From contig JAPPHW010000301.1 in NCBI GenBank assembly GCA_028820945.1, positions 1 through 9,512 of the forward strand: a stretch of 9,512 nt of DNA, in the 5' to 3' direction. Under the pieces are notes generated by a model. The model was not told the DNA's origin. It saw only the letters and a program-made list of their open reading frames with translations, and did no database searches. The translations under genes were made by a program, and so were the position numbers. Source of the DNA: Defluviicoccus sp. (lineage in GTDB: Bacteria; Pseudomonadota; Alphaproteobacteria; MPNO01). Below, piece by piece: positions 1-7,842 of the stretch. Every line of letters begins with the position of its first letter. The first letter of the stretch is position 1.

Positions 1-178
1 GCTCCAGCAGATAGCCGGAAAGCCGCGTATCCTTCCCGATCACCGCCCGGTGGCGATGGTCGCCGCGGGTAAACAGCGCGCCCGCGGCCATGCCGACGCG
101 CAGCGCGGTCTGCGCCGTCATCGGCTCGGCGTTTGCCAAGCCTCGAATACCGTCGGTGCCGAACAGTTGACGCGTCAT
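1..178 (-). CDS. glmM: Phosphoglucosamine mutase, N-terminal 59 residues (3' part outside window)
   Basis: GlmM interconverts glucosamine-6-phosphate and glucosamine-1-phosphate in the cytoplasm, the step that feeds UDP-GlcNAc into peptidoglycan and LPS. The visible protein begins [13 protein letters not shown] and continues to [12 protein letters not shown], which are the conserved opening FGTDGIRG block and the GKDTRxSGY block of the GlmM family. The phosphoserine loop lies beyond the window edge, so catalytic integrity cannot be judged. I chose the ATG at 178 because FGTDGIRG normally begins within five to seven residues of the start. An in-frame ATG at 190 would add four residues (MRAG) and cannot be excluded. 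Neither start has an ideal ribosome binding site: a GAGGG at 196-192 is 13 bases from the first and one base from the second. It lies 70 bp after folP with no obvious promoter between them, so it probably shares the folP transcript. Confidence 0.95.
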   Translation of the reverse strand, partial: MTRQLFGTDGIRGLANAEPMTAQTALRVGMAAGALFTRGDHRHRAVIGKDTRLSGYLLE

Positions 179-198
179 GCCCGCTCGCATGCCCTCGC

Positions 199-278
199 CC
201 GATCCGGCAGCCGGCGGTAGGAGCCGCGCGGATCGGAAGAACCCGAGCTCAAATTACGCCGAGCCCTCCGATCCGCGC
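199..278 (-). promoter_or_regulatory. Overlapping inverted repeats across the folP stop and glmM leader
   Basis: Read on the minus strand, arm A (278-267, GCGCGGATCGGA) is perfectly complementary to arm B (237-226). This gives a 12-bp stem whose 29-base loop contains the folP stop codon. Eight bases of the same arm B (236-229, CCGATCCG) are also perfectly complementary to arm C (206-199, CGGATCGG), with a 22-base loop that can form a small inner GCGG/CCGC stem. The A:B and B:C stems cannot form together. No T-tract follows either stem, so this does not look like a simple intrinsic terminator. Arm C ends a few bases before the purine stretch and start of glmM. The complementarity is seen directly; a regulatory role is inference, since GC-rich DNA gives some such matches by chance. 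Confidence 0.35.
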
Positions 279-1418
279 AAGAACGGCCAGTGCCTGGCGG
301 GTTTCGGCGACGTCGTGAACCCGGAACAACTGGACGCCCTGAAGCGCGGCCGCGGATGCGGACGCGATCGAACCGGGCAACCGGGCCTTGGGGGGCTCGC
401 CCGCCGAAATCCGGCCGATGAAGCTCTTGCGCGAGGCCCCGAGCACCACCGGGCAGCCGGTTGCGTGCAGCAGGCCGATCTCGGCCAGGATCGCCGAATT
501 GTGCTCGTCGTCCTTGCCGAACCCGATTCCGGGATCGACCGCCAGCGAGCCCCTCGCGATACCCGCGCCGACGGCCGCCGCGACCCGCGTGTCGAGGAAG
601 CGAAACACCTCGTAGGGCCCATCCGTATAGGCCGGCGCGTCCTGCATCGTCTCGGGCGCGCCCCGCATGTGCATCAGGATCGCGCCCGCGCCTCGCGAGG
701 CCACGGTTTGCAGGGAAGCCTCGTCGAAGGAAAGAGCGCTTACGTCGTTGACCGCGACCGCCCCCGCGTCGAGCGCGGCGGACATGATTTCGGCGCGGCG
801 GGTATCGACGGACACCCGGATCCCGTCGGCCGCCAGCGCCCCGATCACCGGCATCGCGCGGTCGCACTCGATCGCCGCTGTCACGGGCGTCGCGCCCGGA
901 CGCGTCGATTCCCCGCCGACGTCGATCAGATCGGCGCCGGCCTCGGCCAGCCGCCGCCCGGCGGCTACCGCATCCTCGGTCGCGAATCTGTCGCCGCCGT
1001 CGGAAAAGCTGTCCGGCGTCACGTTCACGATCCCGATCAGCCGCGGCCGGTCGAGCGAAAGCCCGGCGAATGGCGGTCGGGGCCGGACGATCTTCTCCAG
1101 CCGGTCGGCGATCTCGGCGCCGAGCGCGGCGTCTTCACCGGCCGCCCAATCCTCGATCTCGGCGAGCGGAGCCGGCCCCGCCCGCACCAGCCTCCGCCCG
1201 TCCATGAGCAGCGCCACGCAGGAGGAAAAGGCGACCGGCCCGCCGGCCAGCGGCCTCGCCGTTCCGGCCCCGACCGCATGCGCTGCGGCCTGGCCGAACA
1301 GGAGCCCGGTCGGCACCAGGCTCACGCAGCCCGCCGGATCGGGCGGCAAGCGAAAGCCCCGGGGCAGGCCGGGGCTCGATTCGACGGTGAAGGGCGACGG
1401 CGAAGCGTGCGCGGTCAC
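249..1418 (-). CDS. folP: Dihydropteroate synthase with long N-terminal extension
   Basis: FolP condenses 6-hydroxymethyl-7,8-dihydropterin pyrophosphate with p-aminobenzoate to give dihydropteroate in folate synthesis; it is the sulfonamide target. The 389-residue product carries the full motif set in order: [15 protein letters not shown] (128-142), [17 protein letters not shown] (160-176), VSVDTR (202-207), AVNDVSAL (222-229), MHMRG (249-253), DPGIGFGK (295-302), [10 protein letters not shown] (327-336) and RVHDV (366-370). The TIM-barrel domain therefore runs from about 125 to the end. The first roughly 120 residues are an extra region compared with the approximately 280-residue E. coli enzyme, and I recognise no catalytic motif in them. 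The start is GTG, overlapping the ftsH stop as GTGA, which suggests translational coupling. A later start nearer residue 120 would give a standard-length enzyme, but the extension stays in frame, and I recall similar extensions in related alphaproteobacterial annotations. Confidence 0.96.
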   Translation of the reverse strand: MTAHASPSPFTVESSPGLPRGFRLPPDPAGCVSLVPTGLLFGQAAAHAVGAGTARPLAGGPVAFSSCVALLMDGRRLVRAGPAPLAEIEDWAAGEDAALGAEIADRLEKIVRPRPPFAGLSLDRPRLIGIVNVTPDSFSDGGDRFATEDAVAAGRRLAEAGADLIDVGGESTRPGATPVTAAIECDRAMPVIGALAADGIRVSVDTRRAEIMSAALDAGAVAVNDVSALSFDEASLQTVASRGAGAILMHMRGAPETMQDAPAYTDGPYEVFRFLDTRVAAAVGAGIARGSLAVDPGIGFGKDDEHNSAILAEIGLLHATGCPVVLGASRKSFIGRISAGEPPKARLPGSIASASAAALQGVQLFRVHDVAETRQALAVLARIGGLGVI

Positions 1419-3358
1419 GATCCGGGCTGGGGTTCCGGTTCCATCCCGGCGTCCGGTTCGTCGCCCTCGTCGCGGGTCTTCGCGCCGCCGGAACTAGGCA
1501 CGCTCGATCGGCGGCCTGCCTCGGCCCGGTACTCCTCTTCGGACGGACGTACCACCGACCCGCCTTCCAGGACCGCCTGAACCTCTTCCCCGCTCAGCGT
1601 CTCGAACTCGAGCAGCGCTTCGGCGACCCCGTCGAGTCCCTCGCGGTTCTCCGTCAGGACCCGGCGCGCGGTCGCCTCGGCGCGGTCGATCAGCGTGCGG
1701 ATCTCCTCGTCGATGATCCGCGCGGTGGCGTCGGAGACGTTCTTGCGCTGGGTCACCGAATGGCCGAGGAAAACCTCTTCCTCGTTGTCGGAATAGCGCA
1801 GCGGGCCGAGCTTGTCGCTGAAGCCGAACTCGGTGACCATGCGCCGCGCCCAGTCGGTGGCCTTGCGGATATCGTCGCCGGCCCCGGTGGTCACGTTCTC
1901 GGGTCCGAACACCAGCTCCTCGGCGACGCGCCCACCGAACGCCATCGCGAGGCGGGATTCGAGCTCGACCTTGGAATAGCTGTACTTGTCCGACTCGGGC
2001 AGCGACATGGTTACGCCCATTGCGCGGCCGCGCGGGATGATGGTGACCTTGTGCAGCGGATCGTGTTTCGGCACGTGCAGCGCGACCAACGCATGCCCCG
2101 CCTCGTGATAGGCGGTCAGACGCTTCTCGTCCTCGGACATCACCATGCTGCGCCGCTCGGCGCCCATCATGACCTTGTCCTTCGCCTCCTCGAACTCGGC
2201 CATGGTGACGAGGCGCTTGTTCTTGCGAGCCGACAGCAGCGCCGCCTCGTTTACCAGGTTGGCGAGGTCGGCGCCGGAGAACCCCGGAGTGCCGCGCGCG
2301 ATGATCCGCGCATCCACGTCGGGCGCCAGCGGCACCTTCCGCATATGAACCTTGAGAATCTGCTCGCGTCCCAACACGTCCGGGTTGGGGACGACGACCT
2401 GCCGGTCGAACCGGCCGGGACGGAGCAGTGCCGGATCGAGCACGTCGGGGCGGTTGGTCGCCGCGATCAGGATCACCCCCTCGTTCGCCTCGAACCCGTC
2501 CATCTCGACGAGAAGCTGGTTGAGCGTCTGCTCGCGCTCGTCGTTGCCGCCGCCGAGCCCGGCGCCGCGATGCCGGCCGACCGCGTCGATCTCATCGATG
2601 AAGATGATGCAGGGCGCATTCTTCTTACCCTGCTCGAACATGTCGCGCACCCGGCTCGCGCCGACGCCGACGAACATCTCCACGAAGTCGGAGCCGGAGA
2701 TCGTGAAGAACGGCACGTTCGCCTCGCCGGCGATGGCGCGCGCAAGCAATGTCTTGCCGGTTCCGGGCGGTCCGACCAGGAGAACGCCCTTGGGGATCTT
2801 GCCGCCGAGGCGCTGGAACTTTTGCGGGTCCTTGAGGAAGTCGACGACCTCTTCGAGCTCCTGCTTGGCCTCGTCGATCCCGGCGACGTCCTCGAACGTG
2901 ATCCGGCCGAGGCGCTCGGTGAGCAGCCGCGCGCGGGACTTGCCGAAGCCCATCGCCTTTCCGCCGCCAGACTGCATCTGCCGCATGAAGAATATCCAGA
3001 CGCCGATCAGCAGCAGCATCGGGAACCAGGAAATCAGGATCTGGAACAGCGACGGCGTGCCGTCGTCGACGGGCAGGGCATTGATCGTCACGCCGCGCGA
3101 CCTGAGCCGTTCGACAAGCTGGGGATCGTCCGGCGCGTAGGTCTTGAAGGACCGTTCGTCCCCGTAAAAGCCCGAGATCTCGTGCCCCTTGATGGTGACT
3201 TCCTTAACCTGGCCGTTCTCGACCTGCGCGAGGAACTCGGAGAAGGCGATGCCTTCGCCGGCACCGCGGTTCGACGGCTGCTGGAACAGGTTGAACAGCG
3301 CAACCAGCAGAAGTCCGATAATCACCCAAAGCGCGAGATTGCGTCCGAAATTACTCAA
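1415..3358 (-). CDS. ftsH: ATP-dependent zinc metalloprotease FtsH
   Basis: FtsH is a membrane-anchored hexameric AAA+ protease that extracts and degrades misfolded membrane proteins and short-lived regulators. The 647 residues show an N-terminal membrane segment (about 8-25), a periplasmic domain (about 30-105) and a second membrane segment (about 106-125). The AAA domain follows, with Walker A GPPGTGKT (196-203), pore motif FVGVG (229-233), Walker B IIFIDEID (251-258) and the second region of homology, including candidate arginine fingers R313 and R316. The zinc site HEAGH is at 418-422, with an Asp pair at 495-496 likely giving the third ligand. The C-terminal tail (about 600-647) is acidic, Pro/Ser-rich and poorly conserved. 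I chose the TTG at 3358 because it gives the family-typical start (M)[10 protein letters not shown]; upstream, the frame is open only to the tilS stop 75 bp away and has no ATG, GTG or other TTG. Length and motifs indicate an intact enzyme. Confidence 0.98.
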   Translation of the reverse strand: MSNFGRNLALWVIIGLLLVALFNLFQQPSNRGAGEGIAFSEFLAQVENGQVKEVTIKGHEISGFYGDERSFKTYAPDDPQLVERLRSRGVTINALPVDDGTPSLFQILISWFPMLLLIGVWIFFMRQMQSGGGKAMGFGKSRARLLTERLGRITFEDVAGIDEAKQELEEVVDFLKDPQKFQRLGGKIPKGVLLVGPPGTGKTLLARAIAGEANVPFFTISGSDFVEMFVGVGASRVRDMFEQGKKNAPCIIFIDEIDAVGRHRGAGLGGGNDEREQTLNQLLVEMDGFEANEGVILIAATNRPDVLDPALLRPGRFDRQVVVPNPDVLGREQILKVHMRKVPLAPDVDARIIARGTPGFSGADLANLVNEAALLSARKNKRLVTMAEFEEAKDKVMMGAERRSMVMSEDEKRLTAYHEAGHALVALHVPKHDPLHKVTIIPRGRAMGVTMSLPESDKYSYSKVELESRLAMAFGGRVAEELVFGPENVTTGAGDDIRKATDWARRMVTEFGFSDKLGPLRYSDNEEEVFLGHSVTQRKNVSDATARIIDEEIRTLIDRAEATARRVLTENREGLDGVAEALLEFETLSGEEVQAVLEGGSVVRPSEEEYRAEAGRRSSVPSSGGAKTRDEGDEPDAGMEPEPQPGS

Positions 3359-3413
3359 GCCCCGGTTCCCGAATGGTGCAGACGCGGATCGTCCAGCGAG
3401 CAGACAGAGTGAA

Positions 3414-3441
3414 TAAATAATGTGGCAGTCGCATTAAACAA
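3414..3441 (-). promoter_or_regulatory. Candidate ftsH promoter in AT-rich patch
   Basis: On the minus strand a TTGTTT (3441-3436) is followed after 16 bases by TATTTA (3419-3414), about 55 bases before the ftsH start. The -35-like element overlaps the tilS stop codon. Each hexamer matches the sigma-70 consensus at only three positions (TTG and TAT). The patch stands out mainly because a run of A/T at 3412-3421 is rare in this GC-rich window. I saw no convincing heat-shock (sigma-32) promoter here, although ftsH is heat-inducible in many bacteria. Confidence 0.25.
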
Positions 3442-4771
3442 CCGCAAATTCGGTCGCTGCAAGCGGCTTCGCGGGGGCGAACGCCGCGCTGGCGACGACG
3501 GGGTCCCCTCCCGCCGCCGGGTTCCGGCGCCAGGAGAGATGGGGCACTTCGCGCAAGCCCTCGTCATCGTATACCGCTGGGAGGGCGCGACGCGCCCCGT
3601 CCGGCATCGCGAACCCGCATTTCGCATCGCCGCGCACGCTGCGCCAGCCCGCCGCGCCCAGCGCGCGCAGATGCAACCCGCCCGGGCCCGCCGCGGCGCG
3701 TGAGAAGGAAATCCGGAACCGGCCGTCCCACAGCGTCTCGCCGCCGGGAACCGCGGGTTTCGTTCCCCGGATCGCTCCCGCCTCGCGGACGAACAGGATC
3801 GCTTCGTCCGACGGTCTGACGGCGCAACCGGCAAGCGTGCGAGCCTCCATGGCGCCGGTCCCACGCAGGCTGCCGAGGAGCCGCGCGAGCCTGGCGCGCC
3901 GGGGCGCGTAGAGGCGGCCGCCGATACAGCCGAGGATCCGCTCAAGCGCGCGCCGGGAGAGATCCGGCGGTGCGTCCGCAAGCGCCGTCCTGTCCACCAC
4001 GGCATAGCCGGCGGGAAAGACCGATACCGAGCGCGCCAGCAGGGCAGCGGTTTCGCCCTCGAGGGCTTCGCGCGCGGCGCCGATCCGGCTCGCGGTCGCG
4101 CCGAGACGAGCGGGCGTCAGCCCCTCCCGCGCGAGCACGCCGGCCGAGCGCCGCAGCCGAGCGCGGGCGAATGCCGGGTCGACGTTGGCGGGATCCTCTA
4201 CCCAGCCTTGCCCGAGCGAGGCGAGCGTTGCCCGCAAGCGCGGCCCGCTTACCCCGAGCAGAGGACGGAGAATGCGGCCCCACGAAGTCTCCTGGACGCT
4301 CGGCATGGCGGCGAGCCCGTCCAGACCGCTTCCCGCGGCAAGGCGGAGGAGTACGGTCTCGGCTTGATCGTCCCGGTGATGCGCGGTCATGAGATGGAGA
4401 ACGCCGTTGTCCGCGCACCATTGGCCGAGCAGCCGGTACCGTGCCTCCCGCGCCGCCGCCTGTACCCCGGTTGTCGGCTTGGGACCCTCCCAGCTCAGCC
4501 GGACACCGGCGATTCCGTGTGCGGCAAGCCACTCCAGGGTACGGCTTACCGCCCCGACCGATCCTTCGCTCAGCCCGTGATCCACGACCAGCGCGGCGAC
4601 GGTCCCGCCGCGCTCCCCCGCCCAGGGCGCGGCCAGCAGCGCGAGGGCGCGGCTGTCCGGTCCGCCGGATACGGCGACCGCGAGGGACAAGTTGGGTTCG
4701 AAGGGGCCGAGGGGTTCGATCAGGCGTGCGAACGCCGCGCCGTCCAGCGCTTCATCGTCGGCCGCATCCAT
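3434..4771 (-). CDS. tilS: tRNA(Ile)-lysidine synthase
   Basis: TilS attaches lysine to the wobble cytidine of the CAU-anticodon tRNA-Ile2 using ATP, so that it reads AUA and is charged with isoleucine; it is normally essential. The N-terminal PP-loop ATPase domain (about 28-210) shows the ATP-binding loop SGGPDS at 35-40, VVDHGLS at 62-68, the TAHHRDDQAET block at 129-139 and an EDPAN block at 192-196 followed by an Arg-rich RARLRR. The remainder (about 215-445) is the variable, alanine- and arginine-rich C-terminal region. The length of 445 residues is within the family range. The ATG at 4771 lies only 6 bp after the cpoB stop and has no strong ribosome binding site, which suggests translation coupled to cpoB. 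The gene ends with TAA, 75 bp before ftsH. Confidence 0.95.
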   Translation of the reverse strand: MDAADDEALDGAAFARLIEPLGPFEPNLSLAVAVSGGPDSRALALLAAPWAGERGGTVAALVVDHGLSEGSVGAVSRTLEWLAAHGIAGVRLSWEGPKPTTGVQAAAREARYRLLGQWCADNGVLHLMTAHHRDDQAETVLLRLAAGSGLDGLAAMPSVQETSWGRILRPLLGVSGPRLRATLASLGQGWVEDPANVDPAFARARLRRSAGVLAREGLTPARLGATASRIGAAREALEGETAALLARSVSVFPAGYAVVDRTALADAPPDLSRRALERILGCIGGRLYAPRRARLARLLGSLRGTGAMEARTLAGCAVRPSDEAILFVREAGAIRGTKPAVPGGETLWDGRFRISFSRAAAGPGGLHLRALGAAGWRSVRGDAKCGFAMPDGARRALPAVYDDEGLREVPHLSWRRNPAAGGDPVVASAAFAPAKPLAATEFAVV

Positions 4772-4777
4772 CCGGGG

Positions 4778-5689
4778 CTAGCCGCATTCGAGGCGCTTCC
4801 GCTCCCTCGAAACGCGCCTCTTCAGTGTCGGATTGATTTGGGGAAACCTGTCGAGCAGGCGAGCCAGAGCGGTGCATGCCTCCTGCTTCTTGCCGAGTTG
4901 GCGGAGAGAGACCCCGAGATTGTAGAGAGTGTCGGGCGCCTTGGGCCCGCGGGGAAACTTCCTGTAGCCGTCGGCGAACGCGAAGGAGGCGTTCCGGTAG
5001 TCCTTGCGCACGAGATATGTCCGACCGAGCCAGAAATAGGCGTTACCGGTCAACGCGTGCTTCGGGTGTTTGTCGATGAAGATGCGGAACGCGGCCCCGG
5101 CCTTGGCATAGTCCGCCTCCTTGAGGGTCAGGGAAAGCGCGTAGTCGTATTGTTCCTTGGCGGTACCGGCGGGAAGGACGGGGGCCGGCGGGGCCGCCGC
5201 CACGGCACTATCCAGCTTCAGGGTCCCGAGGGGGCGGGGCGGGGCATCGGGCGCCGTGGTTCCGCCGATAATCGACGCGTCCTGCGTTCCGGACTCCCCG
5301 GACGCGTCGGCAGCCGCGGACACCGGCGCTCCGCGTTCGAGCGCCCGCAACCGGAGTTCGAAACCGGAAGCGAGCTTCTCGACCCGTTCCGCGTCACGGC
5401 GTCTCTCGTTCTCGAGGGTTTCGATCCTCCGTTCGAGACCGCGCAGCAGCGCCTCGAATTCGGTCAGCCGCACTTCGGCGCTGGCCGCGGAGTCCGCGGC
5501 TCGTCCCGATGGCGCGCCGCGGGAGACGGATCGCTGCAGCGTCTGGACCTCGCGCTGTAGCCGTTCCAGCCTCTCGGTAAGCTCGTAGTATTCCGTCGAC
5601 TGACCCGCCGCGGGCACGGGAACGGCCGCGATCCCGAGCGCAACCAGCATGAAAATCGGGACCGGCAGCCTCGCCTGGAATTGTTTCAT
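4778..5689 (-). CDS. cpoB: Cell division coordinator CpoB (YbgF), Tol-Pal periplasmic TPR protein
   Basis: In E. coli CpoB (YbgF) binds TolA in the periplasm and links outer-membrane constriction with septal peptidoglycan synthesis; the same role is inferred here. The 303-residue protein has a signal peptide with a hydrophobic core at about 9-26 and likely cleavage after AAG (27-29). A coiled coil follows at about 33-55, then a second Glu/Arg/Leu-rich helical stretch at about 72-120. An Ala/Pro/Gly-rich linker runs to about 176. The C-terminal tetratricopeptide domain (about 177-285) has recognisable YDYALSL, AYFWLGRTYLVRKDY and LYNLGVSL repeat units. The start ATG at 5689 is preceded by GGAGGG at 5706-5701, 11 bases away. 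It follows pal by 101 bp. That gap contains a 10-bp palindrome (5706-5715) and a CATAAT (5760-5755) without a matching -35, but no convincing promoter or terminator. tilS follows after 6 bp. Confidence 0.93.
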   Translation of the reverse strand: MKQFQARLPVPIFMLVALGIAAVPVPAAGQSTEYYELTERLERLQREVQTLQRSVSRGAPSGRAADSAASAEVRLTEFEALLRGLERRIETLENERRRDAERVEKLASGFELRLRALERGAPVSAAADASGESGTQDASIIGGTTAPDAPPRPLGTLKLDSAVAAAPPAPVLPAGTAKEQYDYALSLTLKEADYAKAGAAFRIFIDKHPKHALTGNAYFWLGRTYLVRKDYRNASFAFADGYRKFPRGPKAPDTLYNLGVSLRQLGKKQEACTALARLLDRFPQINPTLKRRVSRERKRLECG

Positions 5690-5790
5690 CGCGCCCTAAC
5701 CCCTCCGTCCGGACGACCGCCCGGGCCATCGGACGCGACCCAGAATGGATCCGGATTATGGCGAATTTTCGGCGCTGGCCGGAGACCGGA

Positions 5791-6351
5791 TCAGTTGGAC
5801 AGGCTCAGCGTCGATTCGTCGATCTGCGTAACGCCGCGCCGGTTCTTCGCCCAGGCCTCTTCGGTCGACCCAGGGTCGACGGGACGTTCCTTGCCGTAGC
5901 TGACCGTCCGGACCCGGCTCGGGTCGATGCCGAGCGCGATCAGGTAGTTGCGCACGCCGATCGCACGGCGCTCGCCGAGCGCCAGATTGTATTCCCGCGT
6001 TCCCCGTTCGTCGGCATGGCCGGCGACGGTGACCGCGATCGAGCCGTGCCGCTCGAGCCACTTCGCCTGCGCTTCCAGGATGCCGCGCGCCTCGTTGGTC
6101 AGGTCGAACCGGTCGAAGCCGAAATGGACGCGGTCCCCGACATTGACGACGAAATCATCCGACGAGCCGGGCGGTATGGCGGGCTCTGACGAAAGCTCCG
6201 ACGACGTTACCCCCTGGTTGCCCGCCGCCGTGGATGTCGTCGGCGCGCCGGAATCCCCGGTCGTCGATGTGGACGACTGTTCGTCCGGAGTCGAACTGCA
6301 CCCCCACATCATGGCCGCGGCGACGGCGACCGCGAGAATCCTGAACCGCAT
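5791..6351 (-). CDS. pal: Peptidoglycan-associated lipoprotein Pal
   Basis: Pal is an outer-membrane lipoprotein that binds peptidoglycan through its OmpA-like domain and is recruited to division sites by Tol proteins. The 186-residue precursor has a signal peptide with the sequence MMWGC at 14-18, making Cys18 the probable lipidated residue; Trp at -2 is unusual for a lipobox. A Ser/Thr-rich tether follows at about 19-65. The OmpA/MotB domain runs from about 68 to 180, with FGFDRFDL (77-84) and the peptidoglycan-binding block GHADERGTREYNLALGERRA (111-130). The open frame extends upstream by 42 codons, but I place the start at 6351 because the signal peptide begins there and an AAGGAG is at 6364-6359, seven bases ahead. 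A candidate promoter and a tandem duplication lie in the 138-bp gap after tolB. Confidence 0.96.
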   Translation of the reverse strand: MRFRILAVAVAAAMMWGCSSTPDEQSSTSTTGDSGAPTTSTAAGNQGVTSSELSSEPAIPPGSSDDFVVNVGDRVHFGFDRFDLTNEARGILEAQAKWLERHGSIAVTVAGHADERGTREYNLALGERRAIGVRNYLIALGIDPSRVRTVSYGKERPVDPGSTEEAWAKNRRGVTQIDESTLSLSN

Positions 6352-6358
6352 ATGGATG

Positions 6359-6364
6359 CTCCTT
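6359..6364 (-). promoter_or_regulatory. Strong Shine-Dalgarno that fixes the pal start
   Basis: AAGGAG on the minus strand, seven bases before the ATG at 6351. It decides between this start and the ATG at 6477 that opens the longer frame, which would place 42 non-secretory residues ahead of the lipoprotein signal. Confidence 0.85.
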
Positions 6365-6382
6365 CGAGAGTCAGGCGCCCGC

Positions 6383-6412
6383 CGCTGTTCGACGGGGCGC
6401 TGTTCGACGGGC
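6383..6412 (-). repeat. 15-bp tandem duplication in the pal leader
   Basis: Two adjacent 15-base units, 6383-6397 and 6398-6412, are identical at 14 of 15 positions (plus-strand unit CGCTGTTCGACGGG plus one variable base). They lie in the non-coding gap between tolB and pal, immediately downstream of the candidate -10 element and upstream of the ribosome binding site. The duplication would sit at or just after the predicted transcription start. Confidence 0.85.
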
Positions 6413-6414
6413 GC

Positions 6415-6443
6415 AATATGACGCCCGACCGGGTGGAATTCAA
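6415..6443 (-). promoter_or_regulatory. Candidate sigma-70-type promoter for pal
   Basis: On the minus strand TTGAAT (6443-6438) and CATATT (6420-6415) are separated by exactly 17 bases. Each matches the housekeeping consensus at four of six positions. Transcription would begin around 6405-6409, giving a leader of roughly 55 bases before pal. Internal promoters serving pal alone are plausible because Pal is needed in excess over the other Tol proteins; this is inference. Confidence 0.42.
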
Positions 6444-6460
6444 CAAACGCCTGAGAACCG

Positions 6461-6478
6461 GTCGCAGCGCCCTGCAAC
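6461..6478 (-). other. Hairpin just downstream of tolB
   Basis: GTTGCAG (6478-6472) can pair with CTGCGAC (6467-6461) across a four-base loop, a 7-bp stem with one G-U pair, starting 11 bases after the tolB stop. No U-tract follows, so a classic intrinsic terminator is not supported. It could stabilise the 3' end of the tolQRAB message or attenuate read-through into pal. Confidence 0.35.
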
Positions 6479-6489
6479 GATCCTTAGAC

Positions 6490-7842
6490 CTAGCGCTTCA
6501 GCGGCGACCAAGCCGGGTCGGATGCGTCGAGCGGCGTGGCGATTTCGCGCTCGTTGTGCCCGGTCAGGTCGATCGAATAGAGCCTGGGTCCCGGTTTTTT
6601 CTGTCCGGGCCGCGCGCGCGGCTGGCGGAAATACATCAGAACCCGGCCGTTCGGCGCCCAGGTCGGCGCCTCGACCAGGAAGTCGGTAACCAGTATGCGC
6701 TCGCCCGTGCCGTCGGGGCGCATCACGCCGATCGAGAACTGGCCGCGATTGATCTTGGTAAAGGCGATCAGGTCGCCGCGAGGCGACCACACGGGCGTAG
6801 CGTAACGTCCCTCGCCGAAGCTCATGCGCCGCGCGTTGCCCTGGTCCATGTCCAGCACGTAGATCTGCTGTTGGCCGCTCCGGTCCGAGTTGAACACCAG
6901 CCGCTTGCCGTCCGGCGAAACCGAGGGCGAGGTGTCGATCGCGGGGTGGTTGGTGAGCCGGCGCACCTTCCGGGTCCGGAGATCCATCGCGTAAATCTCG
7001 GAATTTCCGTTGCGCGCCATGCTCATGACCACCGTGGCGCCGTCGGGGGAGAAGCGGGGCGCGAACGTCATACCGGGAAAGTCGCCGAGGACTTCCTGCT
7101 GGCCGGTGTCGATGTGGTAGAGATAGACCCGCGGCTGGTTGTTGACGAAGGAGAGGAAGGTGATCGCCTGCTCCGTCGGCGAGAACCTCGGGGTCAGCAC
7201 GAGGTGTTCGCCACCGGTCAGGTAACGGTGATTTGCGCCGTCCTGGTCCATGATGGCGAGCCGCTTGATCCGGCGCTCGGCAGGCCCGGTCTCCGAGATG
7301 TAGACGACACGGGTATCGAAATAGCCGCTTTCCCCGGTTATGCGCTGGTAGATCTTGTCGGCGATGCGGTGCGCGACCACGCGCCAGTTGTCCGGCGCCG
7401 TGCGGAAGCGCGTACCGATCATCTGCTGCTGGGCAAAGACATCCCACAGCCTGAACTCGACCGTGAGCCGGCCATCCGGCGAGACCGCCGCCCGGCCGTT
7501 GACCAGCGCCTGGGCGTTGATCAGCCGCCAGTCTCCGAAGCGCGGCTGGATCCCGATGTCGGCGGGAGACTGGATGAATGCCTGCTTGTCGATGGGGCGA
7601 AACAGTCCCGAGCGCGCGAGATCGGCGGCGATGACTTCGGTGACCCGCCTGCCGTAATCCGCGCTCCTCGCATCGGAGCCCTGGAAATCGGGGATCGCGA
7701 TCGGCAGCGGCTCGACCTGGCCGCGTGTGATGTCCACCTTCAACTGGGCGCTGGCCGGTAGCCCCACCGCCGTCGAGAAGGAAAACGCCAATGCGGCGAG
7801 GAGGATCGCGCACGCCGGTCCACGGAAACGAGAGTTCTTCAT
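6490..7842 (-). CDS. tolB: Tol-Pal system beta-propeller protein TolB
   Basis: TolB is the soluble periplasmic member of the Tol system; it binds Pal through its propeller and TolA through its mature N-terminus. The 450-residue precursor has a signal peptide (hydrophobic core about 11-26) with a PASA cleavage site after residue 32. The mature start QLKVDITRG corresponds in position to the E. coli TolA-interacting segment. The N-terminal alpha/beta domain covers about 43-170. The six-bladed propeller follows, with repeats visible as [10 protein letters not shown] (220), [10 protein letters not shown] (264), [10 protein letters not shown] (308), [10 protein letters not shown] (352), [10 protein letters not shown] (395) and a closing WSPLKR at the C-terminus. 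The ATG at 7842 overlaps the tolA stop as ATGA and has AGGGAG at 7856-7851, eight bases upstream. The same frame stays open far upstream over tolA and tolR, but that part is a GC-rich shadow. Confidence 0.97.
   Translation of the reverse strand: MKNSRFRGPACAILLAALAFSFSTAVGLPASAQLKVDITRGQVEPLPIAIPDFQGSDARSADYGRRVTEVIAADLARSGLFRPIDKQAFIQSPADIGIQPRFGDWRLINAQALVNGRAAVSPDGRLTVEFRLWDVFAQQQMIGTRFRTAPDNWRVVAHRIADKIYQRITGESGYFDTRVVYISETGPAERRIKRLAIMDQDGANHRYLTGGEHLVLTPRFSPTEQAITFLSFVNNQPRVYLYHIDTGQQEVLGDFPGMTFAPRFSPDGATVVMSMARNGNSEIYAMDLRTRKVRRLTNHPAIDTSPSVSPDGKRLVFNSDRSGQQQIYVLDMDQGNARRMSFGEGRYATPVWSPRGDLIAFTKINRGQFSIGVMRPDGTGERILVTDFLVEAPTWAPNGRVLMYFRQPRARPGQKKPGPRLYSIDLTGHNEREIATPLDASDPAWSPLKR

Noticed and set aside
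5690..5790. Possible promoter or terminator between pal and cpoB
   Set aside because: CATAAT at 5760-5755 resembles a -10 element but no -35-like hexamer lies 16-18 bases upstream. The palindromes at 5706-5715 and nearby are short and lack a T-tract.
6352..6477. Longer Pal starting at the ATG at 6477
   Set aside because: It would bury the lipoprotein signal peptide 42 residues inside and ignore the strong AAGGAG in front of the ATG at 6351.
177..7761. Long plus-strand open frames opposite folP (177-1580), ftsH (1760-3412), tilS/cpoB (4208-5560) and pal/tolB (6352-7761)
   Set aside because: Each lies antisense to a gene with unmistakable family motifs, has no recognisable domain, and shows the composition expected from reverse reading of GC-rich codons.
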